Made by a program: the position numbers and the translations under genes. A DNA stretch of 64,000 nt from Microcaldota archaeon (GTDB lineage Archaea > Micrarchaeota > Micrarchaeia > Anstonellales > Bilamarchaeaceae): positions 216,304 through 280,303 of the forward strand of contig JACRGD010000005.1 in the NCBI GenBank assembly GCA_016212525.1. The letters run 5' to 3'. Below are positions 52,449 through 61,371 of this stretch, piece after piece. The stretch's first letter is position 1; the number at the start of each line of letters is the position of its first letter. The notes beneath the pieces are model-generated. The model had not been told where the DNA came from. It made no database searches and was given only the letters and a program-made list of their open reading frames with translations.

Positions 52449-52757
52449 ATGGCAGAAAAATGTGATGATAGTAAATGCTTCATGCACGGCGATGTTAAGG
52501 TTCGTGGTGAGCGTTTATTCGGAAAAGTAGTTAGTGCAAAGAGCAAGAAAACTGTGGTGGTAGAACGGTCTGCAGTAAAATTCTTTCCAAAATATGCTAA
52601 ATGGGCTCGTGGCAGATCCAGAATTGCAGCTCATAACCCTTCCTGCCTAAGCGCAAAGGTTGGTGACATGGTTCACTTGGCCGAATGCAGAAAACTTAGT
52701 AAGACTAAGGCATGGACAGTTGTTGAGATCGATTCTTCTGAAGGTGCTTCAATATGA
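52449..52757 (+). CDS. rps17: Ribosomal protein S17
   Basis: Primary 16S rRNA-binding protein. 102 aa; GKVVSAKSKKTVVVER, a FPKYAKWARGRSRIAAHNP segment and KVGDMVHLAECRKLSKTKAWTVVEI are typical. GGTGAT lies 6 nt before the ATG. It is the first gene of the operon here; the genes that usually precede it (L22, S3, L29) are not in the window. The next gene starts inside its stop (ATGA). Confidence 0.95.
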   Translation: MAEKCDDSKCFMHGDVKVRGERLFGKVVSAKSKKTVVVERSAVKFFPKYAKWARGRSRIAAHNPSCLSAKVGDMVHLAECRKLSKTKAWTVVEIDSSEGASI

Positions 52758-53152
52758 AAGGACTCACAAGTAAAATTTCAAAAACTCTGACTACTGGCAC
52801 TATGATGACCTGCAGCGATAACAGCGGTGCAAAGGTTGTCTATGTTATTGGTGCAATGCGATATAAGGGTACTCGATCCAAATACCCAAAGGTCGGTATT
52901 GGCGACATCGTAATTGCTTCGGTTAAGAAAGGAAAACCAGACATGGTTAAAAAAGTCGTAAAAGCGCTCATAATCCGACAGAAGAAGGAATTCAGACGTG
53001 CGAACGGAATGCGGGTTTGTTTTGAAGACAATGCTGCAATTCTGATCAATGATGATTATCTTCCAGTTGGTACTGAAATCAAGGGTGTTGTGGCAAGGGA
53101 GATCGCAGAGCGATTCCCGAAGGTTGCTGCCATTTCTGCAGGTGTTGTATAA
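52754..53152 (+). CDS. rpl14: Ribosomal protein L14
   Basis: Intersubunit-bridge protein. 132 aa, archaeal length. TCSDNSGAKVVYVIGAMRYKGTRSKYPKVGIGD and the C-terminal FEDNAAILINDDYLPVGTEIKG block are diagnostic. Overlaps S17 by 4 nt and L24 by 1 nt. Confidence 0.96.
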   Translation: MKGLTSKISKTLTTGTMMTCSDNSGAKVVYVIGAMRYKGTRSKYPKVGIGDIVIASVKKGKPDMVKKVVKALIIRQKKEFRRANGMRVCFEDNAAILINDDYLPVGTEIKGVVAREIAERFPKVAAISAGVV

Positions 53153-53685
53153 TGAAATCTGATACTGAACGAAAACATTTCTATAGCGAAAAGCTTCATA
53201 AGCGAAAGGATCGTCTTAATGTTCATCTTTCGAAAGATCTACGATCGAAACTCAAGACGAAAAAGCGTGCGCTTCTGGTTCACAAGAACGACCGGGTCAA
53301 GATCCTGCGTGGTCCTGAAACCGGCAAAGAAGTCAAAGTTGTAAGAGTGAATATTAATGCCCGAAAAGTTTATCTCGAAGGAGTGGTTGTAAAGAACTCC
53401 AAAGGAAAAGAAGTTTTGATTCCTATCGAACCTTCGAACTTGCTCCTAGTTGGTCTTGAATCTACTCCCGAGCGAAAGGAAATTTTCAGGGAAGATGCCT
53501 TTATTGTTGCAAAAAAGGAAGTTAAGAAAGAAGACGACAAAAAGGATGAGAAAAAGACAGTTGTTTCAGAGCCAAAAACTTCTGAAAAAACGCAGCCTGT
53601 CTCTCAGAAGTCAGCTCATCAGGATACCACGGCTCAGGAAGCCAGAGCTCATGCTGCCCAAGATAAGCAGCACAAGAACTACTAA
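53152..53685 (+). CDS. rpl24: Ribosomal protein L24
   Basis: Early 23S rRNA assembly protein (eukaryotic L26 type). The KOW motif appears as VHKNDRVKILRGPETGKEVKVVRVN, followed by VYLEGVVVKNSKGKEV. 177 aa; the last 60 residues are a Lys/Glu/Ser-rich tail beyond the normal domain (about 120 aa), probably disordered. Starts on the last base of the L14 stop. Confidence 0.93.
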   Translation: MKSDTERKHFYSEKLHKRKDRLNVHLSKDLRSKLKTKKRALLVHKNDRVKILRGPETGKEVKVVRVNINARKVYLEGVVVKNSKGKEVLIPIEPSNLLLVGLESTPERKEIFREDAFIVAKKEVKKEDDKKDEKKTVVSEPKTSEKTQPVSQKSAHQDTTAQEARAHAAQDKQHKNY

Positions 53686-53697
53686 AGGTGAATATTT

Positions 53698-54420
53698 ATG
53701 GCAAAACTAGGTGGAACTAAACACGTAAAAAGATTGGCAACTCCAAAGGCAGTTCCGATCACAGATAAGAAAGAAAGTACTTGGATACTTAGGACTTTCC
53801 CAGGACCGCACCCAAAGCGGGCTTCTATTGGTCTTGGTGTCTTGCTTCGAGATGTACTCAAGGTAGCTCCTACTCTTAAGGAAGTAAAACAGATTTTAAA
53901 TCGACAATCTCCTAGATTGGTTCGGGTGGATCATCGTCCAAGAACTGACGTCCGATTCCCTGTTGGTCTTATGGACGTAGTTCGATTTGATACTGCCGAT
54001 AAATTCTATCGAATTATAGTCGATTCAAAAGGTCGGCTTATTCCAGTTGAAATAAAGAAGGCAGAAGCCGATTCCAAGCTCCTTAAGGTGGTTGGAAAAA
54101 ACGTTCTTAAGGGCGGAAAGATCTCTCTGGCTCTTCATGATGGCCGAAATCTCTTTGCAGACAACCACATAAATGTGGGTGATAGCATCGTGTTTTCTCT
54201 TAATGATGGTAAACTCAAATCCACCATCAAACTCGCTCCTGGTGCAAAATGCCTCATTAGCGAAGGTAAGCATGCTGGTGCAGTTGTTACTCTTAAGGAA
54301 ATTGTCAACCGACAGGCCGGTAAGCCATCTGAAGCCTTGGTTTCAAACGAATCGGGCGACTTCATTACTGTTGCAAAATACTTGTTTGCAGTAGATGGTT
54401 CGTTCAAGACAAGTGGGTGA
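53698..54420 (+). CDS. rps4e: Ribosomal protein S4e
   Basis: Archaeal/eukaryotic-only small-subunit protein. 240 aa: S4-like N-terminus (HVKRLATPKAVPITDKKESTW), LGVLLRDVLKVAPTLKEVKQIL, VDHRPRTDVRFPVGLMDVV, and a KOW-type C-terminal half with APGAKCLISEGKHAGAVVTLKEI. AGGTGA lies 7 nt upstream. Confidence 0.95.
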   Translation: MAKLGGTKHVKRLATPKAVPITDKKESTWILRTFPGPHPKRASIGLGVLLRDVLKVAPTLKEVKQILNRQSPRLVRVDHRPRTDVRFPVGLMDVVRFDTADKFYRIIVDSKGRLIPVEIKKAEADSKLLKVVGKNVLKGGKISLALHDGRNLFADNHINVGDSIVFSLNDGKLKSTIKLAPGAKCLISEGKHAGAVVTLKEIVNRQAGKPSEALVSNESGDFITVAKYLFAVDGSFKTSG

Positions 54421-54425
54421 AAAGA

Positions 54426-54941
54426 ATGACTGATAATCCAATGAGAAAAATATTGATTGACAAGGTAACTGTCAACATCGGTGTCGGATCTCCAGGCGAC
54501 CGGCTTGAAAATGCAAAAACGCTTCTCTCTAAATTGAGTGGTGCCGGGACTCCTGTCGAGACCAAGGCCCGCAAGAGAGATCCTGTTTTCAAACTCAGAA
54601 AGGGTCTTCCAATTGGTGCAAAGATCACTCTTCGTGGTGCTCCTGCGAAAACCTTTTTGGAAAAGGCTCTCGCTGCAAAAAGACGAACTCTCAAAGAATC
54701 CAATTTCGATAGACGAGGGAACTTTGCTTTCGGTGTTCATGAATATATCGATTTCCCGGGTGCTAAATACGACCCGACGATCGGTATGTTTGGTTTTGAC
54801 ATTTGCGTTACTCTTCGACGACCCGGAAATTCCGTGGCTCTGCGGAGATTATCTCCCTCAAAAATAGGGGCAAAACATTTGATTACTCCCCACGAGGCGA
54901 GAGAATTTATAAAAAATTCCTTTAACGTAAAATTTGAGTGA
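54426..54941 (+). CDS. rpl5: Ribosomal protein L5
   Basis: 5S rRNA-binding protein. 171 aa. [23 protein letters not shown], the [23 protein letters not shown] block and the C-terminal [24 protein letters not shown] are typical of the archaeal L11e/L5 form. Start at 54426 with GGGTGA 5 nt upstream, overlapping the S4e stop; a GTG at 54417 is part of that site. Confidence 0.95.
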   Translation: MTDNPMRKILIDKVTVNIGVGSPGDRLENAKTLLSKLSGAGTPVETKARKRDPVFKLRKGLPIGAKITLRGAPAKTFLEKALAAKRRTLKESNFDRRGNFAFGVHEYIDFPGAKYDPTIGMFGFDICVTLRRPGNSVALRRLSPSKIGAKHLITPHEAREFIKNSFNVKFE

Positions 54942-54946
54942 TTTTT

Positions 54947-55108
54947 ATGAAGCTAACTACTGAAGAGCGATATAAAGGAAAAGGCAAGCGAGTCTGCAGA
55001 AACTGCGGAAATTCGAGAGCCTTGATTAGAAAGTATCGTCTGTTTGTATGCAGAAGATGCTTTAGGGAAATGGCCGAGATGATCGGCTTTAGAAAATACG
55101 GAGGATGA
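54947..55108 (+). CDS. rps14: Ribosomal protein S14 (zinc-binding)
   Basis: 53-aa protein, too short for many gene callers. Two C-x-x-C knuckles: CRNCG (residues 17-21) and CRRC (35-38), then [15 protein letters not shown] at the end, the standard zinc-type S14/S29. GTGAT lies 5 nt upstream, overlapping the L5 stop. Its 3' end GGAGGATGA contains the ribosome binding site for S8. Confidence 0.95.
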   Translation: MKLTTEERYKGKGKRVCRNCGNSRALIRKYRLFVCRRCFREMAEMIGFRKYGG

Positions 55109-55112
55109 AATT

Positions 55113-55496
55113 ATGTCTGATCATTTGGCAGATGCACTGAACATTCTTAAGACTCATGAACTGGCTGGTCTTTCGACCTGCAATCTCAAAGCGAGTAAGG
55201 TCGTCGGAGAGATCTTGCGAGTACTTGCTGAAAACAAGTATCTTAAGTCCTATGAGATGGTTGAAGATGGACGAGGCGGATACTACCAGGTCGTCTTAGA
55301 TGGAAGAATTAACGATTGTGGTGTTATAAAACCTAGAGCTCCAGTTAAACGAGCACACTGGGCTAAAAAGGAGCAGCAATACATTCCTGGTTTTGGTGTC
55401 GGTCTTTTGATCGTAACCACCCCCAACGGAATCATGACAAATTCGGAAGCTGATAAACAGCATGTTGGCGGTAGGCTTTTGGCCTATGTTTATTAG
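55113..55496 (+). CDS. rps8: Ribosomal protein S8
   Basis: 16S rRNA-binding protein. 127 aa; HLADALNILKTHELAGLSTC, the middle VLDGRINDCGVIKPRAP and the end IPGFGVGLLIVTTPNGIMTN with GGRLLAYVY. GGAGG in the end of S14 lies about 8 nt before the ATG. Confidence 0.95.
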   Translation: MSDHLADALNILKTHELAGLSTCNLKASKVVGEILRVLAENKYLKSYEMVEDGRGGYYQVVLDGRINDCGVIKPRAPVKRAHWAKKEQQYIPGFGVGLLIVTTPNGIMTNSEADKQHVGGRLLAYVY

Positions 55497-55505
55497 GTGT
55501 TTCTG

Positions 55506-55997
55506 ATGATATCTGTTCCTGATGGCGTTCAAGTTAAAGTCGATGGTCGAACTGTTTGGGCTAAGGGTCCTATGGGCGAGGTCCAAAAGATTTTGCCAAA
55601 AGAGGTTGCCATAAAGCTCGATGGAAAAAACATTTCCGTGAGTTCATTGGACAAATCTCTTGTTGGTACTTCCGAAGCAATCGTCACGAATGTTCTTTTT
55701 GGCGTTTCTTCCGGATACAAAAAGTCTTTCAAGCTTTTGCATGCACACTTTCCAATTTCCGTTGAGGTCAAAGGTAAAGACATTGTAATTAAGAACTTCC
55801 TTGGCGAAAAGCAACCTAGAAAAACCGTGGTTGTTGGAAATACTAAGGTGGATGCAAAGGGTCAGAACGTTACTCTGTCTGGTCCGGATAAAGAAGCTCT
55901 TGGTCAGACTCTTGCAAATCTTCGAACTGCAATGAGAATCAAGGATAAGGATGGCCGTGTATTCCAGGATGGAATTTACGAGGTAGCCTCCGAGTAG
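55506..55997 (+). CDS. rpl6: Ribosomal protein L6
   Basis: Large-subunit protein near the factor-binding site. 163 aa; two similar domains: VPDGVQVKVDGRTVWAKGPMGEV, GVSSGYKKSFKLLHAHFPISVEV, and IKNFLGEKQPRKTVVVG, with the end IKDKDGRVFQDGIYEV. Start at 55506, 6 nt after AGGTG; the GTG at 55497 is part of that site. Confidence 0.95.
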   Translation: MISVPDGVQVKVDGRTVWAKGPMGEVQKILPKEVAIKLDGKNISVSSLDKSLVGTSEAIVTNVLFGVSSGYKKSFKLLHAHFPISVEVKGKDIVIKNFLGEKQPRKTVVVGNTKVDAKGQNVTLSGPDKEALGQTLANLRTAMRIKDKDGRVFQDGIYEVASE

Positions 55998-56025
55998 AAA
56001 GGTAAAAACTAAGGTGAAATGATTT

Positions 56026-56391
56026 ATGGTCACTGGAAAAAAGAAAAAACCAACATTCAATGTGCCGAACTTGGGTTTCTTTAAGAGCGTTAAAGCTCGA
56101 TGGAGAAAGCCCCGAGGTACTCACAATAAGAAAAGAATGAAATTCAAGTGGGCTGGCGCACTTCCAAAAATCGGCTATCGAAACAGTGTCGAGATTAGAG
56201 GCGTTCATCCATGCGGAAAGCGGGAGGTTTTAGTTTCCCATCTTTCTCAGATGAATGGTCTTAAGGATGTTGCGATCAGAATCTCTTCTGGCGTAGGTGC
56301 CAAGAAGCGTCTTGCAATTGTTGATAAAGCAACTTCTTTGAAGTTGCCGATTCTCAACGCAAGGCCAGCCAAATCAGATTCAAAAAAGTAG
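56026..56391 (+). CDS. rpl32e: Ribosomal protein L32e
   Basis: Archaeal/eukaryotic-only protein. 121 aa; FKSVKARWRKPRGTHNKKRMKFKW, GYRNSVEIRGVHPCGKREVLVSH and the IRISSGVGAKKRLAIVDKA segment. A GGTGA sequence lies upstream, with a second out-of-frame ATG at 56019 between it and the start. 28 nt separate it from L6. Confidence 0.93.
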   Translation: MVTGKKKKPTFNVPNLGFFKSVKARWRKPRGTHNKKRMKFKWAGALPKIGYRNSVEIRGVHPCGKREVLVSHLSQMNGLKDVAIRISSGVGAKKRLAIVDKATSLKLPILNARPAKSDSKK

Positions 56392-56400
56392 GTGTATGAT

Positions 56401-56964
56401 ATGACTCTTGCTACTGTACGAAGACTTGCAGCTGATCTTCTTTGCGTCGGAGAGAACAAAATAAAAATCTCTCCAGATGGTATGAAAGAAGCTGAGGGTG
56501 CATTAACCCGATCAGATGTTCGGTCTTTAATAGAAAAAGGAATTGTAAAAAAGCTTCCAAATCAGGGTCGTGCCAGTGCCCGAAAGCGCGATAAGCGAAG
56601 TGCTGGTCGTACTCGTGGTGCTCGTGTTGGTTCAAAGACTCTCTGGATGGAAAAAGTTCGTGCGCAGCGAAAACTGCTCTTTGAGCTTCTCGATTCAGGC
56701 GTTCTGAAAAAGACCGAAAAATGGTCTATCTATAGGAAAGTGAAGAGCGGCCTCTTTAGAAATAAAAAGGCAATGGTTCTCTACCTAAAGGATAATGGTT
56801 TAGTTCCAAAGGATTTCGAACCTTCTCCAAGGGCAGCTCCTAAGGGCGTAGCTAGCAAGAAGAGTGTTTCTTCTTCATCTGCTCCAGCTCAAAAGAAATC
56901 TTCAGTTCCTACGGGATCTTCTACTTCAAAAGTAGTAAAAAAAGAAAAAGGTGAAAAGAAATGA
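56401..56964 (+). CDS. rpl19e: Ribosomal protein L19e
   Basis: Archaeal/eukaryotic-only protein. 187 aa; TVRRLAADLLCVGENKIKISPDG, SLIEKGIVKKLPNQGRASAR, and the basic SAGRTRGARVGSKTLWMEKVRAQR block. The C-terminal 40 residues are a Ser/Ala/Lys tail. Start at 56401, after AGGTG; a GTG at 56392 is rejected. Confidence 0.94.
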   Translation: MTLATVRRLAADLLCVGENKIKISPDGMKEAEGALTRSDVRSLIEKGIVKKLPNQGRASARKRDKRSAGRTRGARVGSKTLWMEKVRAQRKLLFELLDSGVLKKTEKWSIYRKVKSGLFRNKKAMVLYLKDNGLVPKDFEPSPRAAPKGVASKKSVSSSSAPAQKKSSVPTGSSTSKVVKKEKGEKK

Positions 56965-57461
56965 CTCGCGCAAAAGGTCCAGCTTTTACTGTTGCATTTA
57001 GACGACGAAGGGATGGTAAAACCAACTTTGCAAAAAGACTGGCTTTGGTAAAGAGCGGTCTTCCAAGGATGGTTGTAAGAAGAAGTAACAAGAATCTTCT
57101 TGTTCAGTTCGTTACTTTCGATCCAAAAGGAGATAAGACTCTACTTAGTTTCGACGGTTTCCATTTGGCTAAAAATCACAAATGGATATCAAAGCGAAAC
57201 GTGTGGACTGCATATCTTGTTGGTCTTGCTGCAGGCAAAATGGCTCAAAAGAAAGGCGTCAAAGATTTCGTTTTTGATATGGGTCTTTACACTCCTTCAA
57301 AGGGTTCAGTTGTTTTTGCTGCTCTTAAGGGCGCAGTTGATTCTGGATTAACCAGCACTTCAATGAGCGAAGAAAAAGTCCCTACGGAGAAACTCTCCAA
57401 TCCTCCTGAAGCTCTAAAAGCTTCGTTTGAGGATGTCAAGAAAAAGCTTTCTAGCGGGTGA
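56961..57461 (+). CDS. rpl18: Ribosomal protein L18
   Basis: 5S rRNA-binding protein. 166 aa; FRRRRDGKTNFAKRLALVKSG, LPRMVVRRSNKNLLVQFV, and TAYLVGLAAGKMAQKKGVKDFVFD. The C-terminal part is the extended archaeal type. Its ATG overlaps the L19e stop by 4 nt. Confidence 0.94.
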   Translation: MTRAKGPAFTVAFRRRRDGKTNFAKRLALVKSGLPRMVVRRSNKNLLVQFVTFDPKGDKTLLSFDGFHLAKNHKWISKRNVWTAYLVGLAAGKMAQKKGVKDFVFDMGLYTPSKGSVVFAALKGAVDSGLTSTSMSEEKVPTEKLSNPPEALKASFEDVKKKLSSG

Positions 57462-57466
57462 TATTT

Positions 57467-58093
57467 ATGGCAGAAAAAGTTAAGATCGTAAATAAGGATT
57501 CATGGACTCCAAAAACTCTTCTTGGTCAGAAGGTAAAAAATGGGGAAATAACTCATTTTGAACAAATTTTGGAACTCGGTCGGCCTGTTTTAGAGCCAGA
57601 GATCATCGATGTACTTTTGACTGATCTCGAGTGCGAAACTCTCCAGATCAAATCCACTCAGAGAGTTACTGACTCCGGTAAGCGAACTAAATTCCGAGTC
57701 GTAGCTGTTATTGGTGATAAAAAAGGCCATGTTGGTTTGGGTGTGGGTAAGAGTGATGAACTTAAGCCTGCTCTGGACTATGCTGTACGAGATGCAAAAA
57801 AACACATGATCTCAGTTAGAACTGGCTGCGGCAGCTGGGAATGTAAATGTTCCTTTAAACACTCTGTAGCTTCTAAAACTGAAGGTAAGGAAGGTAGCAC
57901 CATCGTGACCATTAAACCTGCTCCAAGAGGTCTTGGCCTTGCATCTAACGATGTAGTTAAGAAGGTTTTGAGCATGGCCGGTGTGGCTGACGTTTGGAGT
58001 TCTACTCAAGGTGGAAAGAACGTCTATAATATGGCCGTTGCAACAATGAAGGCTCTTGATGGTTTGAACTTACTCAAACCGAGAGCGCAATAA
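57467..58093 (+). CDS. rps5: Ribosomal protein S5
   Basis: Decoding-fidelity protein of the small subunit. 208 aa; the double-stranded-RNA-like domain TKFRVVAVIGDKKGHVGLGVGKS, then TIVTIKPAPRGLGLASNDVVKKVLSMAGV. Start at 57467 with GGGTGAT 4 nt upstream overlapping the L18 stop. Confidence 0.95.
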   Translation: MAEKVKIVNKDSWTPKTLLGQKVKNGEITHFEQILELGRPVLEPEIIDVLLTDLECETLQIKSTQRVTDSGKRTKFRVVAVIGDKKGHVGLGVGKSDELKPALDYAVRDAKKHMISVRTGCGSWECKCSFKHSVASKTEGKEGSTIVTIKPAPRGLGLASNDVVKKVLSMAGVADVWSSTQGGKNVYNMAVATMKALDGLNLLKPRAQ

Positions 58094-58105
58094 TTGGTGA
58101 TTTTG

Positions 58106-58537
58106 ATGAAACTAGCTGTAGTTCGTGTTCGTGGTGTGCGCAAGATAAGCCCCCGAATTAATAAGACCTTTGTTCACCTAAGGCTTCTGAGGCCAAACCA
58201 CTGTGTTCTTGTCGATGACACTCCACAGAATATGGGTATGCTTCTTAAGGTAAAGGACTATGTAACTTTCGGTCCTATTGATGAAGTTACTTTGTTGAAA
58301 CTTCTTACAAAGAAGGGCGAAAAAGGTTCGGCATTGGTTCGATCTCTCGTTAAAAGCGAGGAATTGACCAAGATGTCAAAGGAAATTTTTGGCGGTAAAA
58401 AAACTGCCGAATTTGTAGATCCTGTATTCAGACTACGACCTCCTTCAAAGGGCTATAAAAATATAAAGCGACCCTACCCAGAAGGCGATCTTGGATCTAG
58501 GGAAGAGATGAACTCTCTTATAAAGCGCATGATTTAA
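58106..58537 (+). CDS. rpl30: Ribosomal protein L30
   Basis: 143 aa, the long archaeal form. KLAVVRVRGVRKISPRINKTFVHLRL, the middle MLLKVKDYVTFGPIDEVTL and a C-terminal RLRPPSKGYKNIKRPYPEGDLG segment. Start at 58106 with GGTGAT 5 nt upstream; TTG and GTG codons just before it are part of that site. Confidence 0.94.
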   Translation: MKLAVVRVRGVRKISPRINKTFVHLRLLRPNHCVLVDDTPQNMGMLLKVKDYVTFGPIDEVTLLKLLTKKGEKGSALVRSLVKSEELTKMSKEIFGGKKTAEFVDPVFRLRPPSKGYKNIKRPYPEGDLGSREEMNSLIKRMI

Positions 58538-58548
58538 GGTTGATACTT

Positions 58549-58992
58549 ATGAGTAAACGCAAAGAAGGACAAAAGAAAGGATATCTGGGTCACCGATCCC
58601 ACGGTCGCGGAAATGTAAAGAACCGAAGAGGTAGCGGTAATCGTGGTGGTCGAGGTATGGCTGGTATCGATAAGCACAAATGGTCCTGGGCAATGAAGTA
58701 TGATAAAAACCACTTTGATAAGCATGGTTTTGTTCGACCTCAGGGAACATCGGTTGACGTTGATACAATTAACCTTTACTACATAAATCAGCGTGCAATG
58801 CTAAACCAGTTGGAGAAGAAAAACGGCAAACTCTACTTCGAATTTGACGGTAAAATTCTCGCAGTTGGAAATCTCTCTGTTCCCGTAGTCATTCGTGCCT
58901 CTGCCTGGAGTAAGGGTGTAGAAGCCAAAGTTAAGACTGCAGGGGGGGAGCTTGTCAAGCTAGGTAAAGCTGCCGCTAAACCTGCAGCCTAA
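58549..58992 (+). CDS. rpl15: Ribosomal protein L15
   Basis: 147 aa. The glycine/arginine-rich N-terminus (YLGHRSHGRGNVKNRRGSGNRGGRG) and the VRPQGTSVDVDTINLYYI segment are typical (archaeal L15/L27A). Last ribosomal gene. The 240 nt after it are T-rich and hold the secY promoter. Confidence 0.95.
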   Translation: MSKRKEGQKKGYLGHRSHGRGNVKNRRGSGNRGGRGMAGIDKHKWSWAMKYDKNHFDKHGFVRPQGTSVDVDTINLYYINQRAMLNQLEKKNGKLYFEFDGKILAVGNLSVPVVIRASAWSKGVEAKVKTAGGELVKLGKAAAKPAA

Positions 58993-59172
58993 TTTTACTC
59001 CTTTATATTTATTATTTATCTTTATTTGCTCAAAGTATTATTTTTCCTTGATACTTCTTTCTTGATTTATTTTTCATTTTGTTTTCATTGAGTATTTTTT
59101 CCATGTTTTATTTTTCTGTGGTTTTATATTGTTTTTATTTCAACATTGTGTTTCTTCAATTTTGACGGAACG

Positions 59173-59180
59173 TTTATAAA
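59173..59180 (+). promoter_or_regulatory. TATA box of secY
   Basis: TTTATAAA lies about 54 nt before the secY ATG, predicting a leader of about 30 nt that contains a GGTG site. It suggests secY can be transcribed apart from the ribosomal genes, from which it is separated by 241 bp. Confidence 0.5.
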
Positions 59181-59233
59181 ATAAGTCTCAGAAGAACTAA
59201 TTTAATTCATGATTACTTTTTGTGGTGTATTTA

Positions 59234-60718
59234 ATGGGAATTGTAGAACTATTGCAATCTGTTGCCAAATATCTTCCTGAAGTCAAAGGTCCTCCAAAGC
59301 CTCTGCTAATAAAGCAAAAGCTATTTTGGACTGGTGTTGCGCTTGTACTGTTTTTCATGATGTACAATACTCTGGCTTTCGGTATTCGTGAGCCGGATGC
59401 AAAACTTGATTTCCTTCAAACTATCACTGCAAGTAGAACTGGTACTCTTTTGACTGCAGGTATTGGTCCTATTGTCCTTGCAGGTATTTTCCTCCAATTA
59501 TTCGTGGGTGCAGGAGTTATCAAAATCGATCTTAAGGACACAAAAGATCGTCAGAAATTTCAGGAATCCCAAAAAGTTCTTGCAATTGTTCTTGCTTTTG
59601 TGGAGGCTATTGTTTTCGTCATTAGCGGACGAACGCTAATCGTTCCTCTTTTTGGAGAGCTTGCGGCCGCAGCTCCCATTACTACTGCGCTTGTAGTTTT
59701 ACAGATCGCACTTGGTTCAATTCTGGTTCTTTATCTTGATGAAATGGTTACTAAATACGGCATCGGTAGCGGTATCAGTGTCTTTATCGCTGCAAACGTT
59801 TCATATACGATTATTCAGCAAGTGATCGGGTTGATCTTTGATGCATCTTCTGCCTCTAGTATCGTAAGTATTGTTTCCACTGGAGGTGCAAATGTTTTAT
59901 CAGAAGTCCTTATCGCTTTATTACCCCTCTGGTTCACTATTTTGGTCTTCTTTGTCGTGGCTTATGCCGAATCTATGAAGGTCGAAATTCCCATCTCCTT
60001 CGAGCGGGTTCGGGGTATGATTCCAAAACTGCCACTTAAATTTTTCTACGTTTCAAACATTCCAATTATTTTTGCCAGTGCTCTTTTGATTAATGTTCAG
60101 TTATTCGCAGGCGGGGCACTCACGGCATTTTATTATGATAAAGGAGTTGCAAAGCTTGACTTTTCCGGAGGTTATGATTTTGCTAAGCATGGGATAATGC
60201 CTCTGATTGCATATACCGATCCACAGGGCAATATTGTTGATGGTGCACTTTCCGTTCTAACTCCCCTATATGGAAGGAATATTTATTACAATTTCAACCT
60301 CACTAGTCCCATATTTGGCATTCCTCTTTGGCTTCACGCACTTCTCTACGTAATTTCATTATCATTCATTTGTGTGATGTTCGGTATGTTCTGGGTGGAA
60401 GTTGCCAATATGGATGCAAAAAGTATGGCTGGTCAACTCACTAGTTCTGGTCTTCAAATTCCTGGATTTAGGCGTGATCCAAGAATGCTTGAGCAGATGC
60501 TAAACAAACACATCTACCCGCTTACTATTTTGGGTTCTTTCTGTGTTGGTCTTCTGGCCAGTATTGCAGATATGACTGGTGCTCTTGGTACAGGAACGGG
60601 TATTTTGCTTACTGTCGGCATCCTTCATAAGATCTACGAAGACTTTGAAAAAGAAAAATTCTTTGATATGTATCCTTCATTCAATTCTCTTGTGGGCAGT
60701 GGCGAAAGTTCTCAATAA
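59234..60718 (+). CDS. secY: Protein translocase subunit SecY
   Basis: Central channel of the Sec translocon (archaeal/Sec61-alpha type). 494 aa, ten membrane segments. LLTAGIGPIVLAGIFLQLFVGAG, DLKDTKDRQKFQESQKVLA, DEMVTKYGIGSGISVFIAANV, FFVVAYAESMKVEIPISFERVRG, and FRRDPRMLEQMLNKHIYPLTILGSF (a landmark near residue 412) all fit. Start at 59234 after TGGTG; GTG at 59222 is rejected. Confidence 0.95.
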   Translation: MGIVELLQSVAKYLPEVKGPPKPLLIKQKLFWTGVALVLFFMMYNTLAFGIREPDAKLDFLQTITASRTGTLLTAGIGPIVLAGIFLQLFVGAGVIKIDLKDTKDRQKFQESQKVLAIVLAFVEAIVFVISGRTLIVPLFGELAAAAPITTALVVLQIALGSILVLYLDEMVTKYGIGSGISVFIAANVSYTIIQQVIGLIFDASSASSIVSIVSTGGANVLSEVLIALLPLWFTILVFFVVAYAESMKVEIPISFERVRGMIPKLPLKFFYVSNIPIIFASALLINVQLFAGGALTAFYYDKGVAKLDFSGGYDFAKHGIMPLIAYTDPQGNIVDGALSVLTPLYGRNIYYNFNLTSPIFGIPLWLHALLYVISLSFICVMFGMFWVEVANMDAKSMAGQLTSSGLQIPGFRRDPRMLEQMLNKHIYPLTILGSFCVGLLASIADMTGALGTGTGILLTVGILHKIYEDFEKEKFFDMYPSFNSLVGSGESSQ

Positions 60719-60773
60719 TTTTTTTGTTTTTTATGTCTTTCGATTTTGGCCTTTTTTATTTAATGGTGAAACT

Positions 60774-61304
60774 ATGATTATTGTTATGGGTCTTCCTGGT
60801 GCTGGAAAATCTACTGTTCTAAAATCACTCAAAACCGAATACGAGATACTTAATTGGGGCGATTTGATGTTTGAGATCGAAAAACGCGAGTTTGGAATCC
60901 AGAATCGTGATGAAATGCGCAAGATTCCGATTGACAAACAGAAATGGGTTCAGGAAATGGTTGCAAAGGCACTCTCAAAAATGACTGGTAAGATCCTTCT
61001 GGACACTCACTGCTCCGTTTCGACTCCTTCTGGTTATTTTCCTGGTTTGCCGTTTAATCTTCTCAATTTGCTTCCTGTCGAAGCGTTGGTTTTAATAACT
61101 GCAAATCCCTCAGATGTAGCCAAAAGACGCGTTGCAGATCCAACTCGTAAACGGGATCAGGATGATGTTGCACTTCACGATCAGATGAACAAGTCTTATC
61201 TTGCTGCGTATTCTGCATTTAGCGGGGCACCTGCAGTCATAATCGAAAACAAAGAAGGCAAACTTGAAGATGCAGTTGCAAAATTACACTCTTTACTCAA
61301 GTAA
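60774..61304 (+). CDS. adkA: Adenylate kinase, archaeal type
   Basis: Interconverts ATP, AMP and ADP. P-loop GLPGAGKST (residues 6-14), VLKSLKTEYEILNWGDLMFE, LDTHCSVSTPSGYFPGLP and the arginine-rich RRVADPTRKRDQDD segment match archaeal AdkA. 176 aa, slightly shorter than the usual 190. GGTGA lies 4 nt upstream. Located after secY, as in many archaeal operons. Confidence 0.9.
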   Translation: MIIVMGLPGAGKSTVLKSLKTEYEILNWGDLMFEIEKREFGIQNRDEMRKIPIDKQKWVQEMVAKALSKMTGKILLDTHCSVSTPSGYFPGLPFNLLNLLPVEALVLITANPSDVAKRRVADPTRKRDQDDVALHDQMNKSYLAAYSAFSGAPAVIIENKEGKLEDAVAKLHSLLK

Positions 61305-61371
61305 TTTTTCTTCACATCCTCTCTCCCAGCATTTACATATCATTTAAACTCTTTATTTCCATATTTTCTTT

